Shown: positions 7,014 through 15,386 of the stretch, in pieces
Position numbering within the stretch: position 1 is the stretch's first letter
Layout of the letters: the number at the start of each line of letters is the position of its first letter
Source: Pustulibacterium marinum
GTDB lineage: Bacteria; Bacteroidota; Bacteroidia; Flavobacteriales; Flavobacteriaceae
Direction of reading: 5' to 3'
NCBI RefSeq assembly: GCF_900116665.1
Contig: NZ_FPBK01000014.1
Location: 1-64,000, forward strand
Length of the DNA: 64,000 nucleotides
The notes under the pieces: generated by a model
Seen by the model: the letters and a program-made list of their open reading frames with translations, nothing else
Databases searched by the model: none
Told to the model about the DNA's origin: nothing
Translations under genes and position numbers: made by a program

Positions 7014-7766
7014 TTACCAAGGTAAAGGCTTTCCATCTCTAAAAAATTGCCCAGTTGGTCCATTATCAGCTAAGGTAGCTGCCCATACTATTCCCTTGGC
7101 GCTTTCGCTTACTGGCCGAGCTCCATATGCTGCCAAACCGGGACGTGTGGCTGTAAAACCTGGACAGATTGCATTCACCAGTACATTATCCCTTCTAAAG
7201 TCTTTACTCATCTTAACTGTAAGACCGTTAAGAGCCAATTTCGTTATCGCATATGGAGTCAAAGGATAATCTCCCATCATGTTCAATGCTGGTCCAGGAA
7301 AATTGATTATTCCGAAATCTAGATCTCCGTAAGAACCTGCTCCACTAGAAACATTTACGATTCTACCATGACCACTAGCTACTATTAAAGGATAAAAATA
7401 TTGAGTAACAGCCCATGTACCCGTTACATTCGTTTCAAATTCTATATTAAATTCGTCTAAGTTTTTTTCAAAGGCTGTTGCAGAACCATCTAACATTAGT
7501 GCCGCATTATTGATAAGGACATCCAATGTTTGATGATCTCTTTTCACTTTCTTTACGGCTTCAGTAATACTTGCCCTATCTAAAAGATCAATGCATACGG
7601 CTGAAGCCTTTATACCTTGTGTATTCAATTCGGCTGCAATGGAATCAGCTTGTTCAAATTTTCTTGCGGCAATGATTACGTGAAATCCTTCTTGTCCTAA
7701 CTGCTTAGCGATTTCATACCCCAAACCTATTTTGGTACTCACACCGGTAATTAATGCTGTTTTCAA
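7014..7766 (-). CDS. Short-chain dehydrogenase
   Basis: SDR of 250 aa with the N-terminal cofactor loop ITGVSTKIGLGYE (residues 6-18), NNAALMLDG near 86 and YAITKLALNG near 165 carrying the Tyr/Lys pair. NVSSGAGSYGDLDFG carries the catalytic Ser near 138. The C-terminus AATLADNGPTGQFFRDG matches carbonyl-reductase-like bacterial SDRs in which the last strand reads TGxFFRDGKP. It reduces carbonyls with NADPH in the cytoplasm. It sits between the F420-reductase-like gene (78 bp away) and the flavodoxin gene on the same strand. The substrate is not evident. Confidence 0.88.
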   Translation of the reverse strand: MKTALITGVSTKIGLGYEIAKQLGQEGFHVIIAARKFEQADSIAAELNTQGIKASAVCIDLLDRASITEAVKKVKRDHQTLDVLINNAALMLDGSATAFEKNLDEFNIEFETNVTGTWAVTQYFYPLIVASGHGRIVNVSSGAGSYGDLDFGIINFPGPALNMMGDYPLTPYAITKLALNGLTVKMSKDFRRDNVLVNAICPGFTATRPGLAAYGARPVSESAKGIVWAATLADNGPTGQFFRDGKPLPW

Positions 7767-7844
7767 TTTATTATGATTTTAAATTTATTAACTCCATGAT
7801 CTTAATTCGGAATTGTAAAGAAAAATCCCTCATCAACTAGGCCA

Positions 7845-8525
7845 TTATTTTCTTAAAAAAGAAAAAGCGTGCGACCAACTATTATTGTGAAAAGCATAAC
7901 GTATCCACATCAAAGCAAATGATTCCATATAAAAGGCTTCCCCGATGACTCCAAGATCCATGATATCTTTCCAACCCCAGCCTTTTGCAATTTCTGTTAC
8001 TTTAGCTTTAGCCTCATTATCATTTCCTGCTACCATTAATACGGGATAACCTTCCTCTCTTTGAGGGTTCACCACTATGTGCATACTCAATGTGTTAAAC
8101 GCCTTAACTACTTTAGCATTGGGTAAGCGGTTTTGGATTTGCTCTCCTAGTGAGTTTCCTATAGCTCCACCAAAACTTGGAGGAATGCCATTAGAAAGGT
8201 CAAGAGGGTTGGTAGTATCAATAACAACTTTACCATCTAAATTCTCTTTTCCTGCCAGATCAATAGCATTGATAGCTACATCACCAAACGTTGAAATAAA
8301 AACTACCTCTCCAAATTTTGCAGCTTCAGAAAATGTACCTAATTCAACCGTTTTATTATTCACCTGCCATTCTTTATAAGGAGGTGTCCCTATTACATCA
8401 GGTTTGGTATTAGCCAGTGTATTCTCTACATTTCTTGTACCAATCATAATTTCATGCCCATCGGAAATGAGTCTTTCTGCCAGTGTTCTTCCAACCATTC
8501 CGGTTCCAAAAATTCCTATTTTCAT
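7845..8525 (-). CDS. NADPH-dependent F420 reductase-like NAD(P)-binding protein
   Basis: A 226-aa Rossmann protein. It starts MKIGIFGTGMVGRTLAERL, with the GxGxxG nucleotide-binding loop at residues 7-12, then IGTRNVENT near 31, where NADP-specific members carry an Arg. GNSLGEQIQNRLPNAKVVKAFNT near 140 and MVAGNDNEAKAKV near 170 are typical of the group containing F420-dependent NADP reductase and YqjG/STEAP-like oxidoreductases. Bacteroidota generally lack F420, so the cofactor here is probably a flavin or another acceptor; that is an inference. It lies 40 bp downstream of an SDR gene on the same strand. Confidence 0.82.
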   Translation of the reverse strand: MKIGIFGTGMVGRTLAERLISDGHEIMIGTRNVENTLANTKPDVIGTPPYKEWQVNNKTVELGTFSEAAKFGEVVFISTFGDVAINAIDLAGKENLDGKVVIDTTNPLDLSNGIPPSFGGAIGNSLGEQIQNRLPNAKVVKAFNTLSMHIVVNPQREEGYPVLMVAGNDNEAKAKVTEIAKGWGWKDIMDLGVIGEAFYMESFALMWIRYAFHNNSWSHAFSFLRK

Positions 8526-8565
8526 TTTTTCTAAATTTATTCGTTATTGATCCTATTTAAACTTT

Positions 8566-9300
8566 CTACGCTCCAGCACCGCCATCAACACCATAATCTG
8601 AACCTGTTACAAAACTTGCTTCATCAGATGCAAGAAAGGCTACCACCGATGCTACTTCTTCCGGTTTACCAAAACGCCCCAAAGGAACCATGGCCATTAC
8701 GTTATCTTTGTGCTTTTGGGATTTCTCTTCAGATAAAGCTGTTTTCTCATAAATAGGTGTTTCAATTGGTCCAACACCAACGGAGTTTACTCGAATACCA
8801 TCCTTAGCCAATTCTTTGGCCCACACCTTTGTCAGCATATTTACTGCTGCTTTACTTCCTGCATAGGTGGACATATTAGCTAATGGCTTTGATACGATAG
8901 ATGTTGATATATTAATTACACTTCCTTTCGTTTCTTTAAGCATTGGTAATGCTTGTTTTGTTAAATCAAATAAGCTACGTACATTGATACCAAATACACT
9001 ATCGTACTCGTTCATGTCGATTTCAGTGAATGGGGTTACTGGTGCAACACCCGCATTGTTTACCAAAATATCCAGTTGAGGTAAAGAAGTTATCAAACGC
9101 GCTATATCATTCGTGTTTTCTAAATCGACAACCATGTAAGATATTTTTCTGTTTTGACTTGCTGATTCTTTTAAAGTGCTTTCGGTACGGCCAATAATAA
9201 CCACCACAGCACCTTCTTCAGCTAAGCGTTTAGCAATTGCTCTCCCTATACCAGTTCCTGCTCCAGTAATAAGGGCTGTTTTATGTTCAAATCGTTTCAT
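8566..9300 (-). CDS. Short-chain dehydrogenase (3-oxoacyl-ACP reductase-like)
   Basis: Classical SDR of 244 aa. TGAGTGIGRA is at residues 13-22, NNAGVAP near 81, the Ser in NISTSIVS near 131, and YAGSK near 146. The terminal segment VASVVAFLASDEASFVTGSDYGVDGG is the standard FabG-like end. It uses NAD(P)H to interconvert a ketone and an alcohol. It is second in a leftward unit after the aldo/keto reductase at 9317 (16 bp gap). The divergent araC-type gene at 10314 probably controls both. Confidence 0.9.
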   Translation of the reverse strand: MKRFEHKTALITGAGTGIGRAIAKRLAEEGAVVVIIGRTESTLKESASQNRKISYMVVDLENTNDIARLITSLPQLDILVNNAGVAPVTPFTEIDMNEYDSVFGINVRSLFDLTKQALPMLKETKGSVINISTSIVSKPLANMSTYAGSKAAVNMLTKVWAKELAKDGIRVNSVGVGPIETPIYEKTALSEEKSQKHKDNVMAMVPLGRFGKPEEVASVVAFLASDEASFVTGSDYGVDGGAGA

Positions 9301-9316
9301 TGTTTTAAGGTTAATT

Positions 9317-10171
9317 TTATGAACGATTGTTTTTATCGTAGTTTAAAATGAACTTTACCAACTCTGGATCTCTATGCGAGAAAAAAGCCGTTTCTTCTTT
9401 ATTCAATGCAGCAATTTGCTTCATATCTTCATTGGATAGTTCAAAATCAAATACTGATAAATTTTCAATCATTCGTTCCTTGTTTACAGTTTTAGGAATC
9501 AGTACTACTTGACGTTGAATGAAATAGCGCAATGTTACCTGTGCTACAGATTTGTGATACTTTTCACCAATTGCAGTTAAAATTTCATTATTGAAAAAAT
9601 TATTTTTCCCTTCAGCAAATGGTGCCCATGATTCTAATTGTGTGCCGTACTCTTGCATTATTTTTTCACTTTCAATTTGACCATTAAAAATGTTAGTCTC
9701 CAATTGATTAATGGCAGGAACAATATTGTTATGTTCAACCAAATCGATGTAGCGGTCTGGATAGAAATTACTAACTCCAATTGCTCTTACTTTACCTTCT
9801 TTGTATGCATCCTCCATGGCTCTATAAGTACCATAATAGTCACCAAATGGTTGATGTATTAACAACAAATCGATATAACTGGTTTGTAATTTTTTTAAAG
9901 ATTCATCAATGGAAGCTTTTGCTTTTTCATAACCAGCATTAGACACCCATACTTTAGTAGTTAAAAAAATGTCTTTTCTGGAAATGCCACTTTTAGTAAT
10001 GGCTTTCCCTACACCTTCTTCGTTATAATATGCTTGAGCAGTATCTAAAGAGCGGTATCCTACTTCAAGTGCATTTGAAACTACTTGTTCAGTTTCTTCT
10101 GGAGTTACTTGGTAAACACCAAATCCTAAAATTGGCATTTCAACTCCGTTATTTAATATTATCGTTTTCAT
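9317..10171 (-). CDS. Aldo/keto reductase (AKR5-like)
   Basis: A 284-aa cytoplasmic AKR closely resembling the gene at 1243. It starts MKTIILNNGVEMPILGFGVYQ. The tetrad Asp/Tyr is in SLDTAQAYYNE (near residue 45), the Lys in TTKVW (near 75) and the His in LLLIHQPFGD (near 109). The C-terminal cofactor loop IPKTVNKERMIENLSVFDF is intact. It is first gene of the second module. A candidate -7 box TACATTTG lies 35-42 bp before the start and 21-bp-spaced repeats lie upstream of that. Its likeness to the first module's AKR suggests module duplication or repeated acquisition. Confidence 0.9.
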   Translation of the reverse strand: MKTIILNNGVEMPILGFGVYQVTPEETEQVVSNALEVGYRSLDTAQAYYNEEGVGKAITKSGISRKDIFLTTKVWVSNAGYEKAKASIDESLKKLQTSYIDLLLIHQPFGDYYGTYRAMEDAYKEGKVRAIGVSNFYPDRYIDLVEHNNIVPAINQLETNIFNGQIESEKIMQEYGTQLESWAPFAEGKNNFFNNEILTAIGEKYHKSVAQVTLRYFIQRQVVLIPKTVNKERMIENLSVFDFELSNEDMKQIAALNKEETAFFSHRDPELVKFILNYDKNNRS

Positions 10172-10205
10172 GTCTTAAAAATTCTGTGTTAATCATTTTA
10201 TAGGA

Positions 10206-10213
10206 CAAATGTA
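10206..10213 (-). promoter_or_regulatory. Candidate -7 box of the AKR-SDR unit
   Basis: TACATTTG on the minus strand fits TAnnTTTG and lies 35 bp upstream of the reductase start at 10171. Confidence 0.45.
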
Positions 10214-10235
10214 TCCCCTCTGACCATGAAGAATA

Positions 10236-10266
10236 TTACCCATTTAACTCAACTCCATACCATTTT
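10236..10266. promoter_or_regulatory. Two direct repeats 21 bp apart, likely AraC operator of the second module
   Basis: TTACCCATTT (10236) and ATACCATTTT (10257) start 21 bp apart and share TACC and a T-run. The proximal copy falls where the -33 region of the leftward promoter would be, with the -7 box at 10206-10213. The arrangement parallels the first module, with a different core sequence. Confidence 0.4.
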
Positions 10267-10287
10267 TACTTTTGAACTATTTATTTC

Positions 10288-10295
10288 TAAATTTG
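10288..10295 (+). promoter_or_regulatory. Candidate -7 box of the second AraC regulator gene
   Basis: TAAATTTG lies 18 bp before the ATG at 10314. The nearest TTG (10272) is only 13 bp upstream, a poor -33 spacing. Confidence 0.4.
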
Positions 10296-10313
10296 TATAC
10301 CAAATAGTGAAGC

Positions 10314-11219
10314 ATGGACAGGATTGTTACTATTGACAGTGTTGCGAAATACAATGAAATAAGAGGAACTAAAACCGAACACAACTTAATTAGTATTTTA
10401 GATTACGAAAGACTTAAAAAGCCGGAAGTTGGAAAATATAACTTTGGAGTTTATGCAATTTTGTTTAAACAATCGGTTTGTGGAGATATTAAATACGGAA
10501 AACAACAGTATGATTATGATGAAGAAAGTTTAATTTTTATTGCTCCTGGTCAAATTTTTGAAGTAGAGAATCATAGAGAAGATACCGAGTCTAAAGGTAA
10601 AGCTCTCATTTTTCACTCTGATTTTATTAGAGGTACAGAACTTGGAAAAGTTATTGATGATTATTCTTTTTTTTCTTATTCATTTCATGAAGCCTTACAT
10701 TTATCAGAAAAAGAACGAGACATCATTTTGGACATTTTTGGTAAAATTGAAACAGAGTTGGAACATAAAACAAAGGATCGTCTAAGCAAAACTTTTATAG
10801 TTGACTACCTTAAACTATTTTTAAATTATACAACACGTTTCTACGACCGCCAATTCATTACACGTAAACAAGTAAACAAAGGGATATTAGAACAATTTGA
10901 AAGTTTACTAAAAGATTATTTAAAATCGGATAAACCTCAAAATATAGGAGTCCCAACAGTTGCTTACTTTGCTGATGAATTGCATTTATCGCCCAATTAT
11001 TTTGGAGACCTTATAAAAAAAGAAACTGGGATTTCAGCCTTGGATCATATTCAACACAAATTAATTGAAATTGCGAAAGAAAAAATGTTCAATATTGAGA
11101 AATCCATTAGCCAAATTGCCCAAGAAATAGGCTTTGAGTACCCCCAACATTTTACCAGAATGTTTAAGAAGAACGTTGGTATTTCTCCAAAGGAATACAG
11201 AAATTCACTTAATACTTAA
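10314..11219 (+). CDS. AraC-family transcriptional regulator, second paralogue
   Basis: A 301-aa regulator built like the ones at 4072 and 13168: cupin-like sensor domain (QQYDYDEESLIFIAPGQIF near residue 70), linker with TTRFYDRQFITRKQ near 180, and AraC helix-turn-helix pair over the last 85 residues (LHLSPNYFGDLIKKETG, then QIAQEIGFEYPQHFTRMFKKNVG). The conserved DRQFITR box is shared by all three. It is divergent from the AKR-SDR unit, with the putative operator between. The genes that follow rightward lie on the opposite strand, so it is transcribed alone. The effector is unknown. Confidence 0.9.
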   Translation: MDRIVTIDSVAKYNEIRGTKTEHNLISILDYERLKKPEVGKYNFGVYAILFKQSVCGDIKYGKQQYDYDEESLIFIAPGQIFEVENHREDTESKGKALIFHSDFIRGTELGKVIDDYSFFSYSFHEALHLSEKERDIILDIFGKIETELEHKTKDRLSKTFIVDYLKLFLNYTTRFYDRQFITRKQVNKGILEQFESLLKDYLKSDKPQNIGVPTVAYFADELHLSPNYFGDLIKKETGISALDHIQHKLIEIAKEKMFNIEKSISQIAQEIGFEYPQHFTRMFKKNVGISPKEYRNSLNT

Positions 11220-11235
11220 ATCCTTTTTTTATTTA

Positions 11236-11397
11236 TTAAATCTGCCTTGTTTCTGATGCATTTGCAGTGGCGTTCATTTTTATCAAAATCTCTTTTGCTG
11301 CATACGAACCTTCCCGCATTTGATAGACCTGCGGATCTCCCAGTATAATGGCTTCTCCATTTTTCAACCTTTCAAAAATATCTTTTGACTGCTCCAT
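11236..11397 (-). pseudogene. Truncated sugar O-acetyltransferase (N-terminal Mac domain only)
   Basis: ATG at 11397 gives 53 residues: MEQSKDIFERLKNGEAIILG, then DPQVYQMREGSYAAKEIL and a tail ending TRQI-stop. This matches the N-terminal helical (Mac) domain of maltose/galactoside O-acetyltransferases, but the left-handed beta-helix catalytic domain (usually another 130 residues) is absent. The start is 5 bp past the stop of the cupin fusion gene, so it would be translated from the same transcript. Seen: the domain and the early stop. Inferred: a deletion remnant, though a stand-alone small protein cannot be excluded. Confidence 0.6.
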
Positions 11398-11402
11398 ATT
11401 GC

Positions 11403-12899
11403 TTAATTTTGGTTAGCCAGTTTATAATCTGCTTCACTCACAGGCTCTAACCAGTTGTTTTCATTCGTTTGTGGATTACCTATAATGGAGAGATGGGAGA
11501 ACCAACTGTTAGCGGTGGCTCCATGCCAGTGCTCTACATTAGGGGCTATTTCAATTACATCACCCGGTATGATCAGTCTTGCTTTTTTTCCTCTTTCCTG
11601 ATAGATACCTATACCGCCAACACCAACAAGGACTTGTCCGCCCGTGTGACTGTGCCAATTGTTGTAACAGCCAGGTTCAAAGGTGATATTGGAGATGGGT
11701 ACGTTTAATTCTTGGTTTGAAGTGAGACGAGATATGTACGATTTTCCTTTAAAGTACTGTGCATACCCCGTATTTTCAACACCTGTAGGAAATTCACTTA
11801 TATAGGGAATCCTATTTCCGTTTACCGTTTGGGTATTGCCCAGTTTACTGAAAATCGCAAGCATGGTTTGCGTATCCAAAACATCCATATCCACGAGTTT
11901 CAACGATTTCACCATTTCTAGCGTTGTCTCTTTATAATTTTTGAAATGTGGTGTTTGCAGATGTGACTGGTACGCATTTTTGTCTGCATAAATTTCTACG
12001 ATCCTTACCTGGTTAGGGGTTTCTTTCTGGAACATAGGAAAAATCCCCACAACACCTGGTTCTATATGAACCGAAGCAGCTGCTTCCTCTTTTAAAATAG
12101 CTTTGTATTGTTCTAAAAACTCAGGAACGATTTCAATCTCAGAAATGCGTACCATCATTTCTGGGCTGGTTATTGGTAATTCATCAACTCCAATAGCTTT
12201 CCTTAAAATATTCCCCTGTTCACGGCTTACAAATTCGTCGATGATCATGGTAAGCTCGTTTAGCTGGGCATCGGTTATACCAGTATTTTTCCCCATTGCG
12301 ATATGTGCTTTAAGTTGTGGTACTACACCTGACATAGACGCAAGTGCTGAAATGGTCACAAACTCCCTTTGGCGATGGCTCAATACATCACTGTTAAATA
12401 CATCTGCAAAAAGATGTTCTTTAAGGAAATTATCGATTCGTGGCGTGAATTCACCAAATCCAGGAGCAGGTTTTTCCTGCCGCCTTCCAGTCAATTCTTC
12501 AAGCGTTTTTCTACCCTGCTCGTATTTGTCCTTCGTTTTATTTTCAACAATGATGGCTTTGCCTTCCTTATCCTTTATTCCTCTTGCTGAACGTTCCTCC
12601 ACCACAGATTTGAAAACACCTAGAGCATTTAAACTACGTGGAAAACCGCAATACGCATACAATTGTGTTAAAGCTTCCTTGATTTCGTTTATAGTAAGAC
12701 CTGCATCCAGACCGTCATTAAGTTTTGTCTTTAATAAGGCAGTATTTCCCGTAGCTGTTAAAGCTGCGATAGCCGCCATATGCTGCTGGTGTTCATTTAA
12801 GGCTGTAAAAACAGCTTTTTCGTTTGTTTGTGCGTTCATGTTTTCAATGTTTATTGTGAAGAAAAACAGCAGTAGAATTGTTGTGATTTTAATTTTCAT
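11403..12899 (-). CDS. Secreted fusion: two carboxymuconolactone decarboxylase domains, ABM-like domain and cupin
   Basis: ATG at 12899 gives a signal peptide (ITTILLLFFFTINIENMNAQ); an ATG at 12905 or a TTG at 12908 are alternatives. Numbering here is from the TTG. Residues about 35-105 form one AhpD/CMD-like helical domain (NEIKEALTQLYAYCGFPRSL) without a CxxC. Residues 150-245 form a second (SHRQREFVTISALASMSG). Residues 255-345 resemble an antibiotic-biosynthesis-monooxygenase barrel. Residues 405-480 are a cupin with the metal histidines in WHSHTGGQ and EHWHG. CMD-cupin pairs are known in bacteria; four domains in one exported chain are notable. It likely acts on quinones or lactones in the periplasm (inference). 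It is divergent from the third AraC regulator. Confidence 0.8.
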   Translation of the reverse strand: MKIKITTILLLFFFTINIENMNAQTNEKAVFTALNEHQQHMAAIAALTATGNTALLKTKLNDGLDAGLTINEIKEALTQLYAYCGFPRSLNALGVFKSVVEERSARGIKDKEGKAIIVENKTKDKYEQGRKTLEELTGRRQEKPAPGFGEFTPRIDNFLKEHLFADVFNSDVLSHRQREFVTISALASMSGVVPQLKAHIAMGKNTGITDAQLNELTMIIDEFVSREQGNILRKAIGVDELPITSPEMMVRISEIEIVPEFLEQYKAILKEEAAASVHIEPGVVGIFPMFQKETPNQVRIVEIYADKNAYQSHLQTPHFKNYKETTLEMVKSLKLVDMDVLDTQTMLAIFSKLGNTQTVNGNRIPYISEFPTGVENTGYAQYFKGKSYISRLTSNQELNVPISNITFEPGCYNNWHSHTGGQVLVGVGGIGIYQERGKKARLIIPGDVIEIAPNVEHWHGATANSWFSHLSIIGNPQTNENNWLEPVSEADYKLANQN

Positions 12900-13077
12900 G
12901 TACATCAATTTTATTTTGCTTCAATTATTATTTTTAAACTATAGTTATCAAAAATTTCTTGTGATAGCGATAAGCATAAGTTTTAATCTTCTCTGTATTA
13001 TCATGTTTGATAATTTTCATTTTCAAAACTTTTAAAAACAAATTTCCGAATAGATTCCATTATTTATTTATATAGAA

Positions 13078-13126
13078 TACAGATATATTTACCAGTTTTA
13101 CTGTTTTTGTAATAAACTATACATTG
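13078..13126. promoter_or_regulatory. Possible 21-bp-phased sites before the third AraC regulator
   Basis: TACAGATAT (13078), TACTGTTTT (13099) and TACATTGCT (13120) each start with TAC exactly 21 bp apart. Only the first carries the TACAGA core seen in the first module. AT-rich DNA makes chance matches easy, so this is tentative. Confidence 0.25.
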
Positions 13127-13150
13127 CTAATAAAATGATTGATAACTTTG
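13124..13150 (+). promoter_or_regulatory. Candidate promoter of the third AraC regulator gene
   Basis: TTG at 13124 and TAACTTTG at 13143 (TAnnTTTG) are 16 bp apart, and the -7 box ends 17 bp before the ATG at 13168. Confidence 0.45.
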
Positions 13151-13167
13151 TTTAAAGTGGTTGAACT

Positions 13168-14064
13168 ATGGGAACAATTATAAAAATTGATACGGTAAAA
13201 AAGTACAATGAGGCAATGGGCATTGATACGAAACACCCTTTGGTAAGTGTGATAAATTTTGATGAAATACCAACCTATATACAGTTTCGCAGACATATGG
13301 GCTTATACTGTATTTTTCTTAAAAATGTAAAATGTGGAGATATCAGATATGGCTGTCAGCCTTATGATTATGAAGACGGAACCTTGGTATTTATTTCGCC
13401 GGGGCAGGTTTATGGAATTGATAGCAGCGGAAAAATCATCAAACCTTCCGGAAGAGCTTTAGTCTTTCATCCTGACTTAATTTTAAGAACTCAGTTGGGA
13501 AGTGTTATAAAGGACTATAATTTCTTTTCCTACGCTGTACATGAAGCATTACACCTTTCCAAGAAAGAAAGGGCTACCATTAATGACTGTCTTGACAAAA
13601 TAGAACATGAAATCGATTTGAACATCGACAAACACAGTAAGCCACTTATCGTATCTAATATCGAGCTGTTGCTAAACTATTGTAAACGATTTTACGACAG
13701 GCAGTTTATTACAAGAAACCATGTAAATATAGATATTCTAGTGAGATTTGAAGAATTATTGCAGCGTTATTTTGGCTCAGGAAAAGCTCAAACTTTGGGG
13801 TTACCTACTGTGACTTATTGTGCTGAGCAGCTTCATTTATCGCCAAATTACTTCGGTGATCTCATTAAAAAGGAGACTGGTAGTACGGCCTTAGATTACA
13901 TACAAACTAAATTAATAGATCAAGCTAAAGAAAAATTGTTCATTCCTGGAAAATCTATCAACCAAATAGCTGATGAACTAGGTTTTAAATACCAGCAACA
14001 TTTTACAAGATTATTCAAACAAAAGATTGGAATTACTCCACAGGAATTTAGAAATTTAAACTAG
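13168..14064 (+). CDS. AraC-family transcriptional regulator, third paralogue
   Basis: A 298-aa protein sharing the whole architecture of its two paralogues: sensor half with QPYDYEDGTLVFISPGQVYG near residue 69, linker CKRFYDRQFITRNH near 175 and a C-terminal AraC double helix-turn-helix (LHLSPNYFGDLIKKETG, then QIADELGFKYQQHFTRLFKQKIG). It is divergent from the secreted CMD-cupin fusion gene, 268 bp away, which it probably controls. The three paralogues keep the recognition-helix region similar but not identical, so they may bind related or distinct sites. Confidence 0.9.
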   Translation: MGTIIKIDTVKKYNEAMGIDTKHPLVSVINFDEIPTYIQFRRHMGLYCIFLKNVKCGDIRYGCQPYDYEDGTLVFISPGQVYGIDSSGKIIKPSGRALVFHPDLILRTQLGSVIKDYNFFSYAVHEALHLSKKERATINDCLDKIEHEIDLNIDKHSKPLIVSNIELLLNYCKRFYDRQFITRNHVNIDILVRFEELLQRYFGSGKAQTLGLPTVTYCAEQLHLSPNYFGDLIKKETGSTALDYIQTKLIDQAKEKLFIPGKSINQIADELGFKYQQHFTRLFKQKIGITPQEFRNLN

Positions 14065-14232
14065 AGAATAGTCCTATTGTACTTAAAAACCATTTGAATA
14101 ATTCCACTGTAAAAGACTGATCTGTATGTTTCTTACAAAAATCTATTCCAGATAAAACATCTGATTAAATTATATATGATGTATCCCCGCTATTCGGAAG
14201 TTGCATAACCCCTACCAACTTAAGCTATATCT

Positions 14233-15195
14233 TTATTTCATTTGGTTGAAAAAGAATTTTATGACCTCAAAATTTACATCTGAGGTTGTCCAGTGACCAA
14301 CATTTTCATACGTTTTAAAAAGTGGAAAAATATGTTTTTCCTGATATAGCTTTTGACATATTACATATCTTTCTTGTACTTTTTCCCCTATATGATTATT
14401 AATTATTTGGCGTTCATTTTCACCATAAGCATCGTCAAATTGGACGGCATCATTTTCATCTAATTTTCCCATATAAATAAATTGAGGAATTTGTTTATAC
14501 GAATCAATATCAAACCTTTTTCCAAATAAATCTGAGAAGTCATTTAGCCCAAGAGGATAATTTAATTTTGTACCATTAATTTTATGTTGAGGCAACATCA
14601 GTTCTCCATTAAATCCACCAATGGCTAATGCTTTAATAACATGGGGATGAATAAAAGAAAAACGGTTTGTAAACGTTGCTGATGCAGAAAAACCATTCAT
14701 AAACACTTTTGAATTAACTTGAATGTTCATTTTCTTTAAGACCATTTTAGCATCACTAATCATAGCAAGCAATTGCAAGTCTAGCCTTTTTAATTCAGGT
14801 GATTGTTCTAATATTACATCTCTGTCTAAAGCGTGTGTATACATTAATTCTTGTTGAGCCGGCCTAGGAAATATCGGTACAAGTAAGGGGATTTTTAGCA
14901 TTGTAGAAATATTGTTACCAACAGAACTTACCGATGCTAAATCAATAGCATATTGCTTGTGAACTTCTATACTATCTGTAGGTCTCCCAGTATTGTTTGG
15001 CTCTACCAACAGATATGTTTTTTCATTCCGTGGTGTATCTTTTGGAATAAACAAAATATAGTCATGATAAAAACCCTTGTTTATATTTTTCTGAATGATA
15101 ACTAAAGTATCGCTTTGAGAAGATCCTAATGTTTTATTTTGAGAGAATGAAAACAGACAATTGATCGATAAAATGAATAAAAATATGGTTCGCAT
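14233..15195 (-). CDS. Exported alpha/beta-hydrolase-like protein
   Basis: A 320-aa protein with a signal peptide (TIFLFILSINCLFSFSQ). After it comes DTLVIIQKNINKGFYHDYIL and a serine-hydrolase-like nucleophile elbow, MNGFSASATFTNRF near residue 167 (GFSAS fits GxSxS). YMGKLDENDAVQF near 240 and YENVGHW near 300 could supply the acidic residue and His of a triad. The fold resembles polyhydroxyalkanoate-depolymerase or esterase-like secreted hydrolases, but no specific family was recognised. It converges with the AraC gene at 13168 and is otherwise isolated. The substrate is unknown. Confidence 0.6.
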   Translation of the reverse strand: MRTIFLFILSINCLFSFSQNKTLGSSQSDTLVIIQKNINKGFYHDYILFIPKDTPRNEKTYLLVEPNNTGRPTDSIEVHKQYAIDLASVSSVGNNISTMLKIPLLVPIFPRPAQQELMYTHALDRDVILEQSPELKRLDLQLLAMISDAKMVLKKMNIQVNSKVFMNGFSASATFTNRFSFIHPHVIKALAIGGFNGELMLPQHKINGTKLNYPLGLNDFSDLFGKRFDIDSYKQIPQFIYMGKLDENDAVQFDDAYGENERQIINNHIGEKVQERYVICQKLYQEKHIFPLFKTYENVGHWTTSDVNFEVIKFFFNQMK

Positions 15196-15386
15196 ATACT
15201 TTTTTCAAACTAGACGACTCTTATAGAAATTTGTTACCATTACTGTTTAGTTCCTTATACTGTTTTCATACAACAATCAGTTACGGATTGGTTAAAAACT
15301 AAGGTGGCCAAAATTATTGCCCCTTGTTCTAGCGTTTGTTCGCAGTACACAAAGCATCAATTGTTGTTTTACGGTTTGTAAGTTTC

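Noticed and set aside
12934-13020. A 28-codon minus-strand frame in the divergent region before the third AraC gene
   Set aside because: The peptide (MKIIKHDNTEKIKTYAYRYH...) shows no signal, family or spacing to support translation; AT-rich DNA gives such frames by chance.
12103-13035. A 310-codon open frame on the plus strand opposite the CMD-cupin fusion gene
   Set aside because: It is antisense to a gene with clear domains, its translation is low-complexity and resembles no family, and its start lies inside that gene. Shadow frame.
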